Source: an uncultured Oscillospiraceae bacterium (lineage in GTDB: Bacteria; Bacillota; Clostridia; Oscillospirales; Oscillospiraceae). From it: DNA of 64,000 nt. The first letter of the stretch is position 1; every line of letters begins with the position of its first letter. Below, one piece after another: positions 56,432 to 64,000 of the stretch. Made by a program: the position numbers and the translations under genes. The stretch covers positions 1 through 64,000 of the forward strand of contig CATKZP010000003.1 in NCBI GenBank assembly GCA_949841355.1, in the 5' to 3' direction. Under the pieces are notes generated by a model. That model saw nothing but the letters and a program-made list of their open reading frames with translations. It was not told the origin of the DNA and made no database searches.

Positions 56432-57322
56432 TTACGCCAGCAGGCCGGCCCGCTTCATGGCCAGGCGCAGGACCTCCAGGTTTTTCTCAGAGATATCACA
56501 CAGGGGCAGGCGCAGGGGGCCCGCCTCCATGCCCAGCAGGTTCATGGCCGCCTTGATGGGGATGGGGTTGACCTCGGTGAACAGCGCGTCGATGAGGTCC
56601 ATGTACTGGATCTGGAGCTTTGAGGCGGCGGCGAAGTCGTTATCCAGGCACAGGCGGCTCATCTTCACCATCACCTCGGGTACGATATTGGAGGCCACCG
56701 AGATCACGCCCTTGGCCCCCAGGGCCATCATGGGCACCACCTGGTCGTCGTTGCCGGACCAGATATAGAAATCATCCCCGCACAAAAACCGGGTGTGGGC
56801 CAGCAGGGAGAAATTGCCGCTGGCCTCCTTGACGCCGTTGATTTTGGGATTTTCAGACAGGATTTTATAGGTCTCGGCAGTGAAGGACACCCCGGTGCGG
56901 CCAGGCACGTTGTAGAGGATGATGGGCAGCTCCACCCGGTCAGCGATGTACTCGTAGTGTTTGATGAGGCCGGCCTGGCTGGCCTTGTTATAGTAGGGAG
57001 TGACGTGGAGCAGGGCGTCCGCCCCGGAGTCCTGGGCGTGCTGGGACAGGTAGACGGCGGCGGAGGTGTCGTTGGACCCGGCCCCCGCGATCACCTTCAC
57101 CCGGTGGTTGACCCGCTTCACGCAGAACTCCACCGCGGCGATGTGCTCCCGGATGGACATGGTGGCGGACTCGCCGGTGGTGCCGCACACGCACACCGCG
57201 TCCACCCCGGCCTCAATCTGGGCGTCGATGAGCCTGCCGAAGGCGTCGTAGTTGATGATGTTATGCTGGTCAAAGGGGGTGACCAGGGCGGGGCAGGAGC
57301 CGGTAAAGACGGGTGTTCTCAT
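56432..57322 (-). CDS. dapA: 4-hydroxy-tetrahydrodipicolinate synthase
   Basis: Condenses pyruvate with aspartate semialdehyde. The 296-residue barrel has VCGTTGESATMS, the tyrosine in ILYNVPGRTG and the Schiff-base lysine in INGVKEASGNF (about Lys165). It lies 49 bases after asd and 23 before dapB. Confidence 0.96.
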   Translation of the reverse strand: MRTPVFTGSCPALVTPFDQHNIINYDAFGRLIDAQIEAGVDAVCVCGTTGESATMSIREHIAAVEFCVKRVNHRVKVIAGAGSNDTSAAVYLSQHAQDSGADALLHVTPYYNKASQAGLIKHYEYIADRVELPIILYNVPGRTGVSFTAETYKILSENPKINGVKEASGNFSLLAHTRFLCGDDFYIWSGNDDQVVPMMALGAKGVISVASNIVPEVMVKMSRLCLDNDFAAASKLQIQYMDLIDALFTEVNPIPIKAAMNLLGMEAGPLRLPLCDISEKNLEVLRLAMKRAGLLA

Positions 57323-57371
57323 AATGTCAGCATCCTTTCAATGATGGTCGGTAGGAACCGAGGACTGGCCG

Positions 57372-58481
57372 TTAGGCCGTTCCGAGCGGCGCGGACTTGG
57401 CTTTGACGATATATCCCTCGGCGCACAGCAGCTCGGCCAGCTCCACGCCGCCGCCCGCCGCGCCCCGCAGGGTGTTGTGGGACAGGGAGACAAACTTGTA
57501 ATCGTACTGGGAGTCCGGGCGCAGCCGGCCGATGGACACCGCCATGCCGCCCTCCAGATCCCGGTCCAGCTTGGCCTGAGGCCGGTCCGGCTCCTCGAAG
57601 TAGTGCAGGAACTGCTTGGGGGCGCTGGGCAGCTTCAGCTCCTGGGCGCGGCCCTGATAATTGGACCAGGCCTGCTTCATCTGCTCCATGGTGGGCTTGT
57701 TTTTGAAGGTGACAAAGGCGGCGGCGGTGTGGCCGTTGGACACAGGCACACGCAGGCACTGGGCGGTGATGGAGGTGCCCTCCGCGTTGACAATGACGCC
57801 GTTTTCCACATGGCCCCAGACCTTCAGGGGCTCCTGCTCGCTCTTCTCCTCCTCGCCGCCGATGTAGGGGATGAGGTTATCCACCATCTCGGGCCAGGTG
57901 GCAAAGGTCTTTCCCGCGCCGGAGATGGCCTGGTAGGTGCACACCAGCACCTTCTCCACGCCAAACTCCCGCAGGGGGGACAGGGCGGGGACGTAGCTCT
58001 GGATGGAGCAGTTGGACTTCACCGCGATGAAGCCCCGCTTAGTGCCCAGTCGTGCGCGCTGAGCACGGATGACCTCAATGTGCTCGGGGTTCACCTCGGG
58101 GATGACCATGGGCACGTCGGGGGTCCAGCGGTGGGCGGAGTTGTTGGATACCACCGGGCACTCGTGCCGGGCATACTCCTCTTCCAGGGTGCGGATCTCC
58201 TCCTTCTTCATATCCACGGCGGAGAACACGAAGTCCACCTGGGACGCGATCTGCTCAATGTCGTCCTGGGCGGAGAGTAGCACCAGGTCCTTTGACTCGC
58301 TGGGGATGGGGGTGTCCATAGCCCAGCGGTTTCCCACCGCGTCCTCGTACCGCTTGCCTGCGGAGCGGGGACTGGCGGCCACCACGGTGAGCTGGAACCA
58401 GGGGTGGTTCTCCAGCAGGGTGACGAACCGCTGGCCCACCATGCCGGTGGCGCCGATGACGCCTACGTTATACTTTTCCAT
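57372..58481 (-). CDS. asd: Aspartate-semialdehyde dehydrogenase
   Basis: Reduces aspartyl phosphate to the semialdehyde. The 369-residue protein has VGVIGATGMVGQRF, the active Cys in VKSNCSIQSYVPAL (about Cys158) and ISGAGKTF. It resembles the archaeal/fungal branch of the family (KSNCSIQ rather than the NCxT enteric form), which is common in Clostridia. ATG 58481 follows AGGAGG; the longer frame is unsupported. First gene of asd-dapA-dapB. The leader is too short for a lysine riboswitch. Confidence 0.95.
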   Translation of the reverse strand: MEKYNVGVIGATGMVGQRFVTLLENHPWFQLTVVAASPRSAGKRYEDAVGNRWAMDTPIPSESKDLVLLSAQDDIEQIASQVDFVFSAVDMKKEEIRTLEEEYARHECPVVSNNSAHRWTPDVPMVIPEVNPEHIEVIRAQRARLGTKRGFIAVKSNCSIQSYVPALSPLREFGVEKVLVCTYQAISGAGKTFATWPEMVDNLIPYIGGEEEKSEQEPLKVWGHVENGVIVNAEGTSITAQCLRVPVSNGHTAAAFVTFKNKPTMEQMKQAWSNYQGRAQELKLPSAPKQFLHYFEEPDRPQAKLDRDLEGGMAVSIGRLRPDSQYDYKFVSLSHNTLRGAAGGGVELAELLCAEGYIVKAKSAPLGTA

Positions 58482-58593
58482 GTCAATCTGCCTCCTGTGC
58501 GCCCGCCGGGAAATTAGGGGTTGCGGCTGAACGGCGGATACGCTATAATATGAAAATAATGTCGAAGTATGTGCCTTTAGCAAACTATATGGC

Positions 58594-58609
58594 TGTTACC
58601 ACTATAACA
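58594..58609. promoter_or_regulatory. Small palindrome between divergent genes
   Basis: TGTTA and TAACA flank six bases, midway between asd and the SpoIID-like gene. A possible operator, unknown protein. Confidence 0.3.
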
Positions 58610-58656
58610 TTAACACACTAAAGTGTCAATTTGACGTTTCCGCTGAAAGTGGAGAA

Positions 58657-60423
58657 ATGGAGCACCAAATGAAGGGAAAATTCGTGCAAATTGCAGCGCT
58701 GTGCCTGTCGGCGGCGCTCCTGCTGGCCGCGGGAGGGGAAAAAGCCTCCGCCGCGCCCGTGCCCTCCGCCGTGTCCGAACGGATTATGCGGGTGGGTCTC
58801 CACTACGGTACCGGGGCGATGGAAGGGGTGAACTTGCTCAACGAGAAGGGGAGCGGCTACCGCTTCGGGTATTACGACGCCTCCAACCGCTTCGTGGAGC
58901 TGGGGTCCACCAGCCAGACAGCCATTTCGGCGGTGGAGACAGTGAACGTCTGGTATGGCACTTACGATAAGTATACCAGCTACCACACCGCCATCACGTC
59001 CGCAGTGGCGGTGGGAGAGTACCACTTGGAGCTGCCGGGGACCTATCAGACCTTTGCGGAGGCGCAGGGGATGGCCTCCCTCTATCAGGGCGGGTTTGCG
59101 GCCTATATCGGCGGAATGTTTTATGTCAGAATCGGTAATTATACCACCCGGGACGGGGCGGTGGCCGCGCAGAGCGCTCTGGCTGCGCAGGGCGTGTATA
59201 CGGAGCTGCGGGGCACCTCGGGCTTCGGAGTGAGCGTGGTGACCACGGGCACCAGCAACATCCTGTTCCAGTACGACGACCTGGGCAGCGGCACCGGCTT
59301 GGGCATCGAGCCAATCTCGGTCAACGGGGAGAAGTGTGCCACCTTGAGCAAGGACTGCCTGTATAACGGCGGCTTCCGCTTCGAACGCATCAACGGCGGC
59401 AAGATGACAGTGGTGAACATAGTGGAGCTGGAGGACTATGTGAAGGGCGTGGTGGCCAATGAGATGAGCGACAGCTGGCCCATTGAGGCGCTGAAGGCTC
59501 AGGCGGTGGCCGCCTGGAGCTATGCCCTTTCCCTGGGCAGCAAGCATGGCTCCCACCACTTTGACGTCTGCTTTGACGTTGACTGTCAGGCGTACTACGG
59601 CAGAGAGAAGGCCGGGGCAAACTCCGACGGGGCGGTGGACCAGACCGCCGGACAGGTGGCGCTGTATAACGGGCAGACGGCTCAGACATTTTACTACTCC
59701 AGCAACGGCGGGGCCAGCCAGAGCGTGTCCGTGGTGTGGGGGAGCAATCAGGCCCTCTACCCCTATCTGGCAGAGGTGGCGGACCCCTATGAGGCCAGCT
59801 TGAACCTGAATAACAGCTGGACCCGCACCGTCACCAGCACAGAGATCATATCCAAGGTGCTCAGGGAGTACGCTGTCAGTGGACCCATCGTGTCGGCTGA
59901 GGTGTCCTCTTACACAAATGCCGGTAACCCATGGATGTTCACCTTCACCGACAGCGCCGGAAAGAAGTTCTCCGTACGGAGCGGCCGGGTGTACCAGGGT
60001 CTGGGCCTTCCCTCCTGCCGGTTCGGCTTTGCTGGGAGCGGAGGGAACAGCCAGCCCACTCCCCCCGCCGCTCCATCTGGTTCCGTGTCCATCAACGGCT
60101 CCACTCCAGTGAGCGGCACGGCGGGCCTCTACGCCATGGACGGCAATGGGAACCTGACCGCCCTGGGGGGCGATGTGTACGTCATCACCGACAGTGGCAC
60201 GTCCCTGCTGGGCCAGGGCGGGGGTTCGGACCAGGGTCAGGGCTCCAGCCAGTGGGCTTCCTCCGATGCGGTGGTAAATGGTTCGATCACCTTTGCGGGC
60301 CGGGGCTGGGGCCACAACATCGGCATGAGCCAGTTCGGCGCGAAAGCCATGGCCGAGCAGGGGCATACTTACCAGCAGATTCTGCAATTCTACTATACTG
60401 GCATTACGGTGGGATATATGTGA
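58657..60423 (+). CDS. SpoIID/LytB-domain protein with an internal SPOR-like domain
   Basis: A 588-residue exported protein. The signal peptide ends KASA. Residues about 42-70 start a SpoIID-like region ([13 protein letters not shown]); a SPOR-like repeat lies at about 140-185 ([21 protein letters not shown]), and the catalytic SpoIID core follows ([13 protein letters not shown], then [18 protein letters not shown]). The C-terminus keeps [15 protein letters not shown], the family ending. SpoIID proteins cut peptidoglycan glycan strands during engulfment; this is probably a paralogue or a vegetative wall enzyme. The SPOR domain would target denuded glycan. It overlaps queA by four bases (GTGA). 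Confidence 0.86.
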   Translation: MEHQMKGKFVQIAALCLSAALLLAAGGEKASAAPVPSAVSERIMRVGLHYGTGAMEGVNLLNEKGSGYRFGYYDASNRFVELGSTSQTAISAVETVNVWYGTYDKYTSYHTAITSAVAVGEYHLELPGTYQTFAEAQGMASLYQGGFAAYIGGMFYVRIGNYTTRDGAVAAQSALAAQGVYTELRGTSGFGVSVVTTGTSNILFQYDDLGSGTGLGIEPISVNGEKCATLSKDCLYNGGFRFERINGGKMTVVNIVELEDYVKGVVANEMSDSWPIEALKAQAVAAWSYALSLGSKHGSHHFDVCFDVDCQAYYGREKAGANSDGAVDQTAGQVALYNGQTAQTFYYSSNGGASQSVSVVWGSNQALYPYLAEVADPYEASLNLNNSWTRTVTSTEIISKVLREYAVSGPIVSAEVSSYTNAGNPWMFTFTDSAGKKFSVRSGRVYQGLGLPSCRFGFAGSGGNSQPTPPAAPSGSVSINGSTPVSGTAGLYAMDGNGNLTALGGDVYVITDSGTSLLGQGGGSDQGQGSSQWASSDAVVNGSITFAGRGWGHNIGMSQFGAKAMAEQGHTYQQILQFYYTGITVGYM

Positions 60424-61460
60424 AAACCTCAGATTTTTATTTTGACCTGCCTCCCGAGCTCATTGCCCAGACGCCGCTGGAGCGGCGGGACGCCTCCCGC
60501 CTGCTGGCGCTGGACAAGACTACGGGGGGGACCCAGCACATGCGCTTTTACGACCTGCCCTCTCTGCTGCGCCCCGGGGACTGTCTGGTGCTCAACGACA
60601 GCCGGGTGCTGCCCGCCCGGCTCATCGGTAAGCGGGCGGGAGGCGGCGCCTGTGAGGTGCTGCTGCTCATTGACCGGGGGGACAGAACGTGGGAGTGCCT
60701 GGTCCGCCCAGGGAAAAAACTTCGCTCCGGCGCAAAGATTACCTTCGGGGAAAACGAGCTGTCCGCCGAGATTGTAGGCGAGGTGGAGGGCGGCAACCGG
60801 CTGGTCCGTTTCGACTACGACGGCATTTTTCTGGAGATTCTGGAACGGCTGGGCAGGATGCCCCTGCCGCCCTATATCAAGGCGGAGCTGGAGGATGCGG
60901 AGCGTTACCAGACAGTGTACTCCAAGGTGACGGGCTCCGCCGCTGCCCCCACGGCGGGGCTTCACTTCACATCTGAGCTTTTGGAAAAGGTCCAAACCAT
61001 AGGGGTGAAGGTATGCTATGTGACCCTCCATGTGGGGCTGGGCACCTTCCGCCCGGTGAAGGCGGAAAACCTGGACGAGCACGAGATGCATTCGGAATAC
61101 TGCGTCATTCCCCAGGAGACCGCTGACGCCGTCAATGAAACTAAGCGGGAGGGAGGCCGGGTGATCTGCGTAGGCACCACCTCCTGTCGCACGGTGGAGA
61201 GCTGGGCGGGGGAGGACGGTACGCTGAAAGCCTCAGCGGGCTGGACCAATATTTTCATCTACCCCGGCTACCGCTTCAAGGTGCTGGACGCGCTCATCAC
61301 CAATTTCCATCTGCCCGAGTCTACCCTTGTCATGCTGGTGTCCGCCCTGGCGGGGCGGGAGCATGTTCTGGCCGCCTATGAGCAGGCGGTCAGGGAGCGG
61401 TACCGGTTCTTCTCCTTTGGCGACGCCATGTTTATCGCGGACGGACTTGCTCCGCAGTGA
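60420..61460 (+). CDS. queA: tRNA preQ1(34) S-adenosylmethionine ribosyltransferase-isomerase
   Basis: Adds the ribose part of SAM to preQ1 in tRNA to give epoxyqueuosine. The 346-residue protein starts at a GTG inside the upstream stop (GTGA) and begins [26 protein letters not shown], with [12 protein letters not shown], the [10 protein letters not shown] catalytic region and [22 protein letters not shown] lies six bases before the start. It is followed by a terminator. Confidence 0.96.
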   Translation: MKTSDFYFDLPPELIAQTPLERRDASRLLALDKTTGGTQHMRFYDLPSLLRPGDCLVLNDSRVLPARLIGKRAGGGACEVLLLIDRGDRTWECLVRPGKKLRSGAKITFGENELSAEIVGEVEGGNRLVRFDYDGIFLEILERLGRMPLPPYIKAELEDAERYQTVYSKVTGSAAAPTAGLHFTSELLEKVQTIGVKVCYVTLHVGLGTFRPVKAENLDEHEMHSEYCVIPQETADAVNETKREGGRVICVGTTSCRTVESWAGEDGTLKASAGWTNIFIYPGYRFKVLDALITNFHLPESTLVMLVSALAGREHVLAAYEQAVRERYRFFSFGDAMFIADGLAPQ

Positions 61461-61461
61461 A

Positions 61462-61502
61462 AAACAATCCCCGGGACCAGAAAACGTGGTCCCGGGGGTT
61501 TG
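61462..61502. terminator. Terminator between queA and the HD-domain gene
   Basis: A 14-pair stem, 61466-61479 with 61487-61500, with AAAACAA on its left, which gives a T-run for the minus-strand gene. Confidence 0.8.
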
Positions 61503-61513
61503 CTGTCCGGCGT

Positions 61514-63373
61514 CTATGAACCCTCCGGGGAGGAGGTGTAGGCGTCGTCGTACATCTGGCGGCAGGCGTCCATGCGGCCCTGATCGAAGGCGAGACGGAT
61601 GCGATCCGCCGCCCTGCGGTCTCTGAGCCATGCGGTGAGAAGGGGGGAGAAGCGCTTTCCTTCCAGCTCTATGGCGGCCTGGACAGCCTCGTCAAAGGCC
61701 ATTTCTCTGCCCGTATAGGCGGCCCCCTGATGGGTCATGGCGGCCAGCCAGTCCACCAGGGCGATGACGTCCACCATCTGCCGCTCGGGACATTCCAGGC
61801 GCTTGTAATCGGAGGAATTGCTGTGAGAGCCGTCGTACCAGGTGTGATGGCCCAGGGCGGCGGGGGTGTAGCGGGTGGTTGAGGAACGGGGCAGGAGAAG
61901 CTGGCCTCCGGCGATGGTGTGAAGCCGGGCCATCTCGTACTCCTCGTCGAACCACTGCCGGGCGGTCTGGGAATAGAGCTCGATCATGTTGATCTTGCCC
62001 ACGTCGTGGAACGCGCCGCAGCCCATGGCGTAATCCAGCACCGCCTGGCGCTTTTCCTCCGGATCGCTGAGGGCGCAAATGGATTCGATGTCATCGAAGA
62101 AGGTGGGCTCCTCGTCCATGATGAGGGCGCACAGCGCTTTGGCTCCGGCGCCTACCATTTGGGAGTGAACATAGGTCTCGGGCGCAAAGCGCAGCAAAAT
62201 GCGCTGAAGAAACGTGCTGTAGGGGGTTTGGCTGTCGGTGCCCACATAGGTGTGGGAGAGCTGGCGCAGGTATAGGAAAAGACTGCTGCTGCTGAAAGGA
62301 TTGGGAAAGGCCTCCACATAGTCCAGCGTCCGCCGGTAAAGTCCCTCCACATACTCCTTGCGCCTGGGAAGCTGGTCGGGATACTGCTGGAGATACTGGC
62401 TGTAGAAGGCGGGCAGGGAGATCATGGCGTACATACCGTCGGTGGAATAGTCGGCGGGATCGGCGGCGTTCATCAGGCTTTCGACCTTGGACAGCAGGGT
62501 GTCCAGGCTATAGAGGCCGCAGTAGTATTCGATGGCAAAATAAGCGAAAGCGGATTTGGTGGGAGGCTGCCTGCCCTGCATTTCCGCCTCCTCAAACCGC
62601 CGCTGATAGACGATATAGGCGGACTCCATGATGTCGGCCATGTCCTGGGGGGACATCACCTTTTCCCGGCTGTAGGAGATGCTGGAGGCCATGTTCTGAT
62701 GGGTCAGAAAGATGAACCGGTCCCAGGGGAGGCCCGGCGCTTTTTCCTGGTACTCCTTGTCCTGTAGGATCTGAAGGGTCCCTTTGACCAGGCGGATCTT
62801 TTCCCCGGGGGAATTGAATTGGCCCAGGGATATGTTGGCCCGGGAGCGCAGGATGTAGCCCCGGGTGTCGGTGTCCTCAATCTGATCGTAGTACTTGAGG
62901 TAGGCCGCCGCCTCGGTGAAGCACAGCCGCATCCGGGTCATATATTTGGCGATGTTCTCGAAGGGGATGCCCACCAATTTGCCGCACAGGCTGTTGCGGC
63001 CCATGCCCAGCCAGTACAGGTGGCGGATCATGGCGGCGCGGTCCTTTTTCTGGCGGGCCAGGGTGAGCAGCGCCTGACGGATCTGGCAGAACAGACCCAC
63101 ATCCAGCTCTGCCTGGCCGTTGTAGAGCTGGGAGGAGAACTCCTCCAGCTCCCCCACTGTGGCGGCGTCAGCCTGGAACAGCTCGTCCAGCACAGGGAAC
63201 AGGTGGCCGCGCAGCAGCTCCATGCTGCGCTTGGCAATCTGCTCCACCAGGGCCCCGGTTTCGTGCAGCTGGGCGCAGTACGCCTCAAAAGAGGCCTGCC
63301 CCGGCGTTCCCCGCTGGGTGAGAGCGGCGATCTGCCGCAGGTTGGCGATGTATTCTTCTTGATAGGGCTGCAT
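61514..63373 (-). CDS. HD-domain signalling protein with helical N-terminus (degenerate HD-GYP)
   Basis: A 619-residue protein. The first 400 residues are helical, TPR-like in form. A HD phosphohydrolase domain follows, with CGAFHDVGKINMIELYSQTA (His/Asp at about 453-455), a RLHTIAGGQ-like HTxxG region and ALGHHTWYDGSHSN. The last reads HH-x3-DG without the GYP triad, so cyclic-di-GMP hydrolysis is uncertain. It lies 39 bases after a receiver-containing protein and is probably its effector. The ligand is not known. The gene runs from the terminator at 61462. Confidence 0.8.
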   Translation of the reverse strand: MQPYQEEYIANLRQIAALTQRGTPGQASFEAYCAQLHETGALVEQIAKRSMELLRGHLFPVLDELFQADAATVGELEEFSSQLYNGQAELDVGLFCQIRQALLTLARQKKDRAAMIRHLYWLGMGRNSLCGKLVGIPFENIAKYMTRMRLCFTEAAAYLKYYDQIEDTDTRGYILRSRANISLGQFNSPGEKIRLVKGTLQILQDKEYQEKAPGLPWDRFIFLTHQNMASSISYSREKVMSPQDMADIMESAYIVYQRRFEEAEMQGRQPPTKSAFAYFAIEYYCGLYSLDTLLSKVESLMNAADPADYSTDGMYAMISLPAFYSQYLQQYPDQLPRRKEYVEGLYRRTLDYVEAFPNPFSSSSLFLYLRQLSHTYVGTDSQTPYSTFLQRILLRFAPETYVHSQMVGAGAKALCALIMDEEPTFFDDIESICALSDPEEKRQAVLDYAMGCGAFHDVGKINMIELYSQTARQWFDEEYEMARLHTIAGGQLLLPRSSTTRYTPAALGHHTWYDGSHSNSSDYKRLECPERQMVDVIALVDWLAAMTHQGAAYTGREMAFDEAVQAAIELEGKRFSPLLTAWLRDRRAADRIRLAFDQGRMDACRQMYDDAYTSSPEGS

Positions 63374-63412
63374 GGCTTATCCCTCCCAACTATCCTGCGA
63401 GCCGGAGGCGGT

Positions 63413-64000
63413 TCAGCGATTGGCTGCGCCGGGCTTCAGCTGACGGCGCAGGATGTCCAGGAGGCGGTCTACGTCCACCGGCTTGGAGAGATGCTCGTTC
63501 ATACCCGCGTCCCGGGATTGGCGGATGTCCTCCACGAAGGCGTTGGCGGTCATGGCCACGATCCACACATCCCGGGCGTCCTGCCTGGGCAGGGCGCGGA
63601 TGCGCCGGGCAGCCTCAAAGCCGTCCATCACCGGCATCTGGATGTCCATGAAAATAAGGTCGTACCAGCCCTCCGGAGAGTGCTGGAACAGCTCCAGGGC
63701 CTGTGCGCCGTCCCCGGCCGCGTCTACCTGAACGCCGGTCATGCCCAGCAGCTCCATGGCGATCTCCTGGTTGAGCTCGTTGTCCTCTACCAGCAGGACG
63801 CGGCTGCCGCTGTAATCGTCGTCCCGGCTGCCGCCGGCCTCCGCGCCGGCTGCGGCGCCGCTGGTGAGGGAGGACAGCGTTTCCAGCAGCCTGCTGGGGA
63901 AGAGGGGACAGGGCACGAACGCGCTGACTCCGGCCCGGACCGCCCGGTATTCGATCTGCGCCCAGTCCTCGTCAGACACCAGCAGGATGGGGAAGTCCGG
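63413..64000 (-). CDS. C-terminal part of a receiver-containing signalling protein (cut by window edge)
   Basis: The frame is open to the window end, so this is the last 195 or so residues of a longer protein, probably a hybrid histidine kinase. A partial receiver-like part (DFPILLVSDEDW, then AVRAGVSAFVPCPLF) is followed by a full receiver: VLLVEDNELNQEIAMELL, phosphorylated Asp in DLIFMDIQMPVMDG, the MTANAF turn and Lys in HLSKPVDVDRLL. The VEDNxxNQ motif is typical of receivers fused to hybrid kinases. The first receiver seems to lack its Asp site in the visible part. It is upstream of the HD-domain gene. Confidence 0.85.
   Translation of the reverse strand, partial: PDFPILLVSDEDWAQIEYRAVRAGVSAFVPCPLFPSRLLETLSSLTSGAAAGAEAGGSRDDDYSGSRVLLVEDNELNQEIAMELLGMTGVQVDAAGDGAQALELFQHSPEGWYDLIFMDIQMPVMDGFEAARRIRALPRQDARDVWIVAMTANAFVEDIRQSRDAGMNEHLSKPVDVDRLLDILRRQLKPGAANR

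Noticed and set aside
58482-58656. Lysine riboswitch before asd
   Set aside because: The whole intergenic gap is about 175 bases shared by two genes, and no riboswitch core or terminator stem is visible.

Overview
The window looks like chromosome of a high-GC, spore-forming member of the Clostridia, most like the Oscillospiraceae (Flavonifractor / Lawsonibacter / Pseudoflavonifractor kind). The reasons are the complete spoIIIAA-AH operon, a spoVAC gene, the Walr/Walk system with YycH and YycI, the DapL (aminotransferase) route to diaminopimelate, pyruvate phosphate dikinase, Firmicutes-type GlnA, HrcA/CIRCE control of clpB and GC-rich coding sequence throughout. The genus is an inference from gene content, not from a marker-gene comparison.

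Positions 1 to about 5,900 are the right part of an integrative, mobilizable element that is visibly less GC-rich. It carries two small helix-turn-helix regulators, a ParB-domain protein, a MobV relaxase, a small unknown protein and a large serine recombinase, plus the remnant of a SLOG-family gene. Between the two convergent regulators (537-848) lies a dense block of nested inverted repeats that is not coding; it is the most unusual stretch of the window. The left end of the element is outside the window.

From about 5,960 the sequence is chromosomal. 6,053-9,750: S-layer-anchored phosphodiester glycosidase, SpoVAC, RadC. 9,901-14,695: pyruvate phosphate dikinase (minus) and glutamine synthetase, then a NUDIX protein. 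14,779-16,855: dapF and dapL. 16,980-21,815: the eight-gene spoIIIA operon behind a sigma-E-type promoter, with a perfect parS site between spoIIIAG and spoIIIAH. 21,970-30,822: Asp23 protein, a sodium symporter, an amino-acid ABC system with an alpha/beta hydrolase inserted in it, a MITE-like palindromic repeat, and two secreted peptidases. 30,901-41,337 (minus): clpB with CIRCE, a glutamine-amidotransferase-like hydrolase, a SpoVB-like flippase, and nudF-walR-walK-yycH-yycI. 41,494-47,024: DUF815 ATPase, RNHCP protein, membrane-linked regulator, TtcA-like protein, rplM-rpsI, cysK. 47,178-51,614: yfmF-yfmH-lgt-folD. 51,656-54,310: VanZ protein, nth, glyA. 54,332-58,481: acetyltransferase, helix-hairpin-helix protein, then minus-strand asd-dapA-dapB plus a cytidine-deaminase-like gene. 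58,657-61,460: SpoIID/SPOR protein and queA. 61,514-64,000: an HD-domain protein and the C-terminal end of a receiver-containing signalling protein cut by the window edge.

Taken together, asd, dapA, dapB, dapL and dapF supply every step from aspartyl phosphate to meso-diaminopimelate, in two separate clusters about 40 kb apart. Wal, the SpoVB-like flippase, SpoIIIA, SpoIID-like and Lgt genes tie the region to envelope and spore-wall building. The parS site suggests the region lies in the origin-proximal part of the chromosome.
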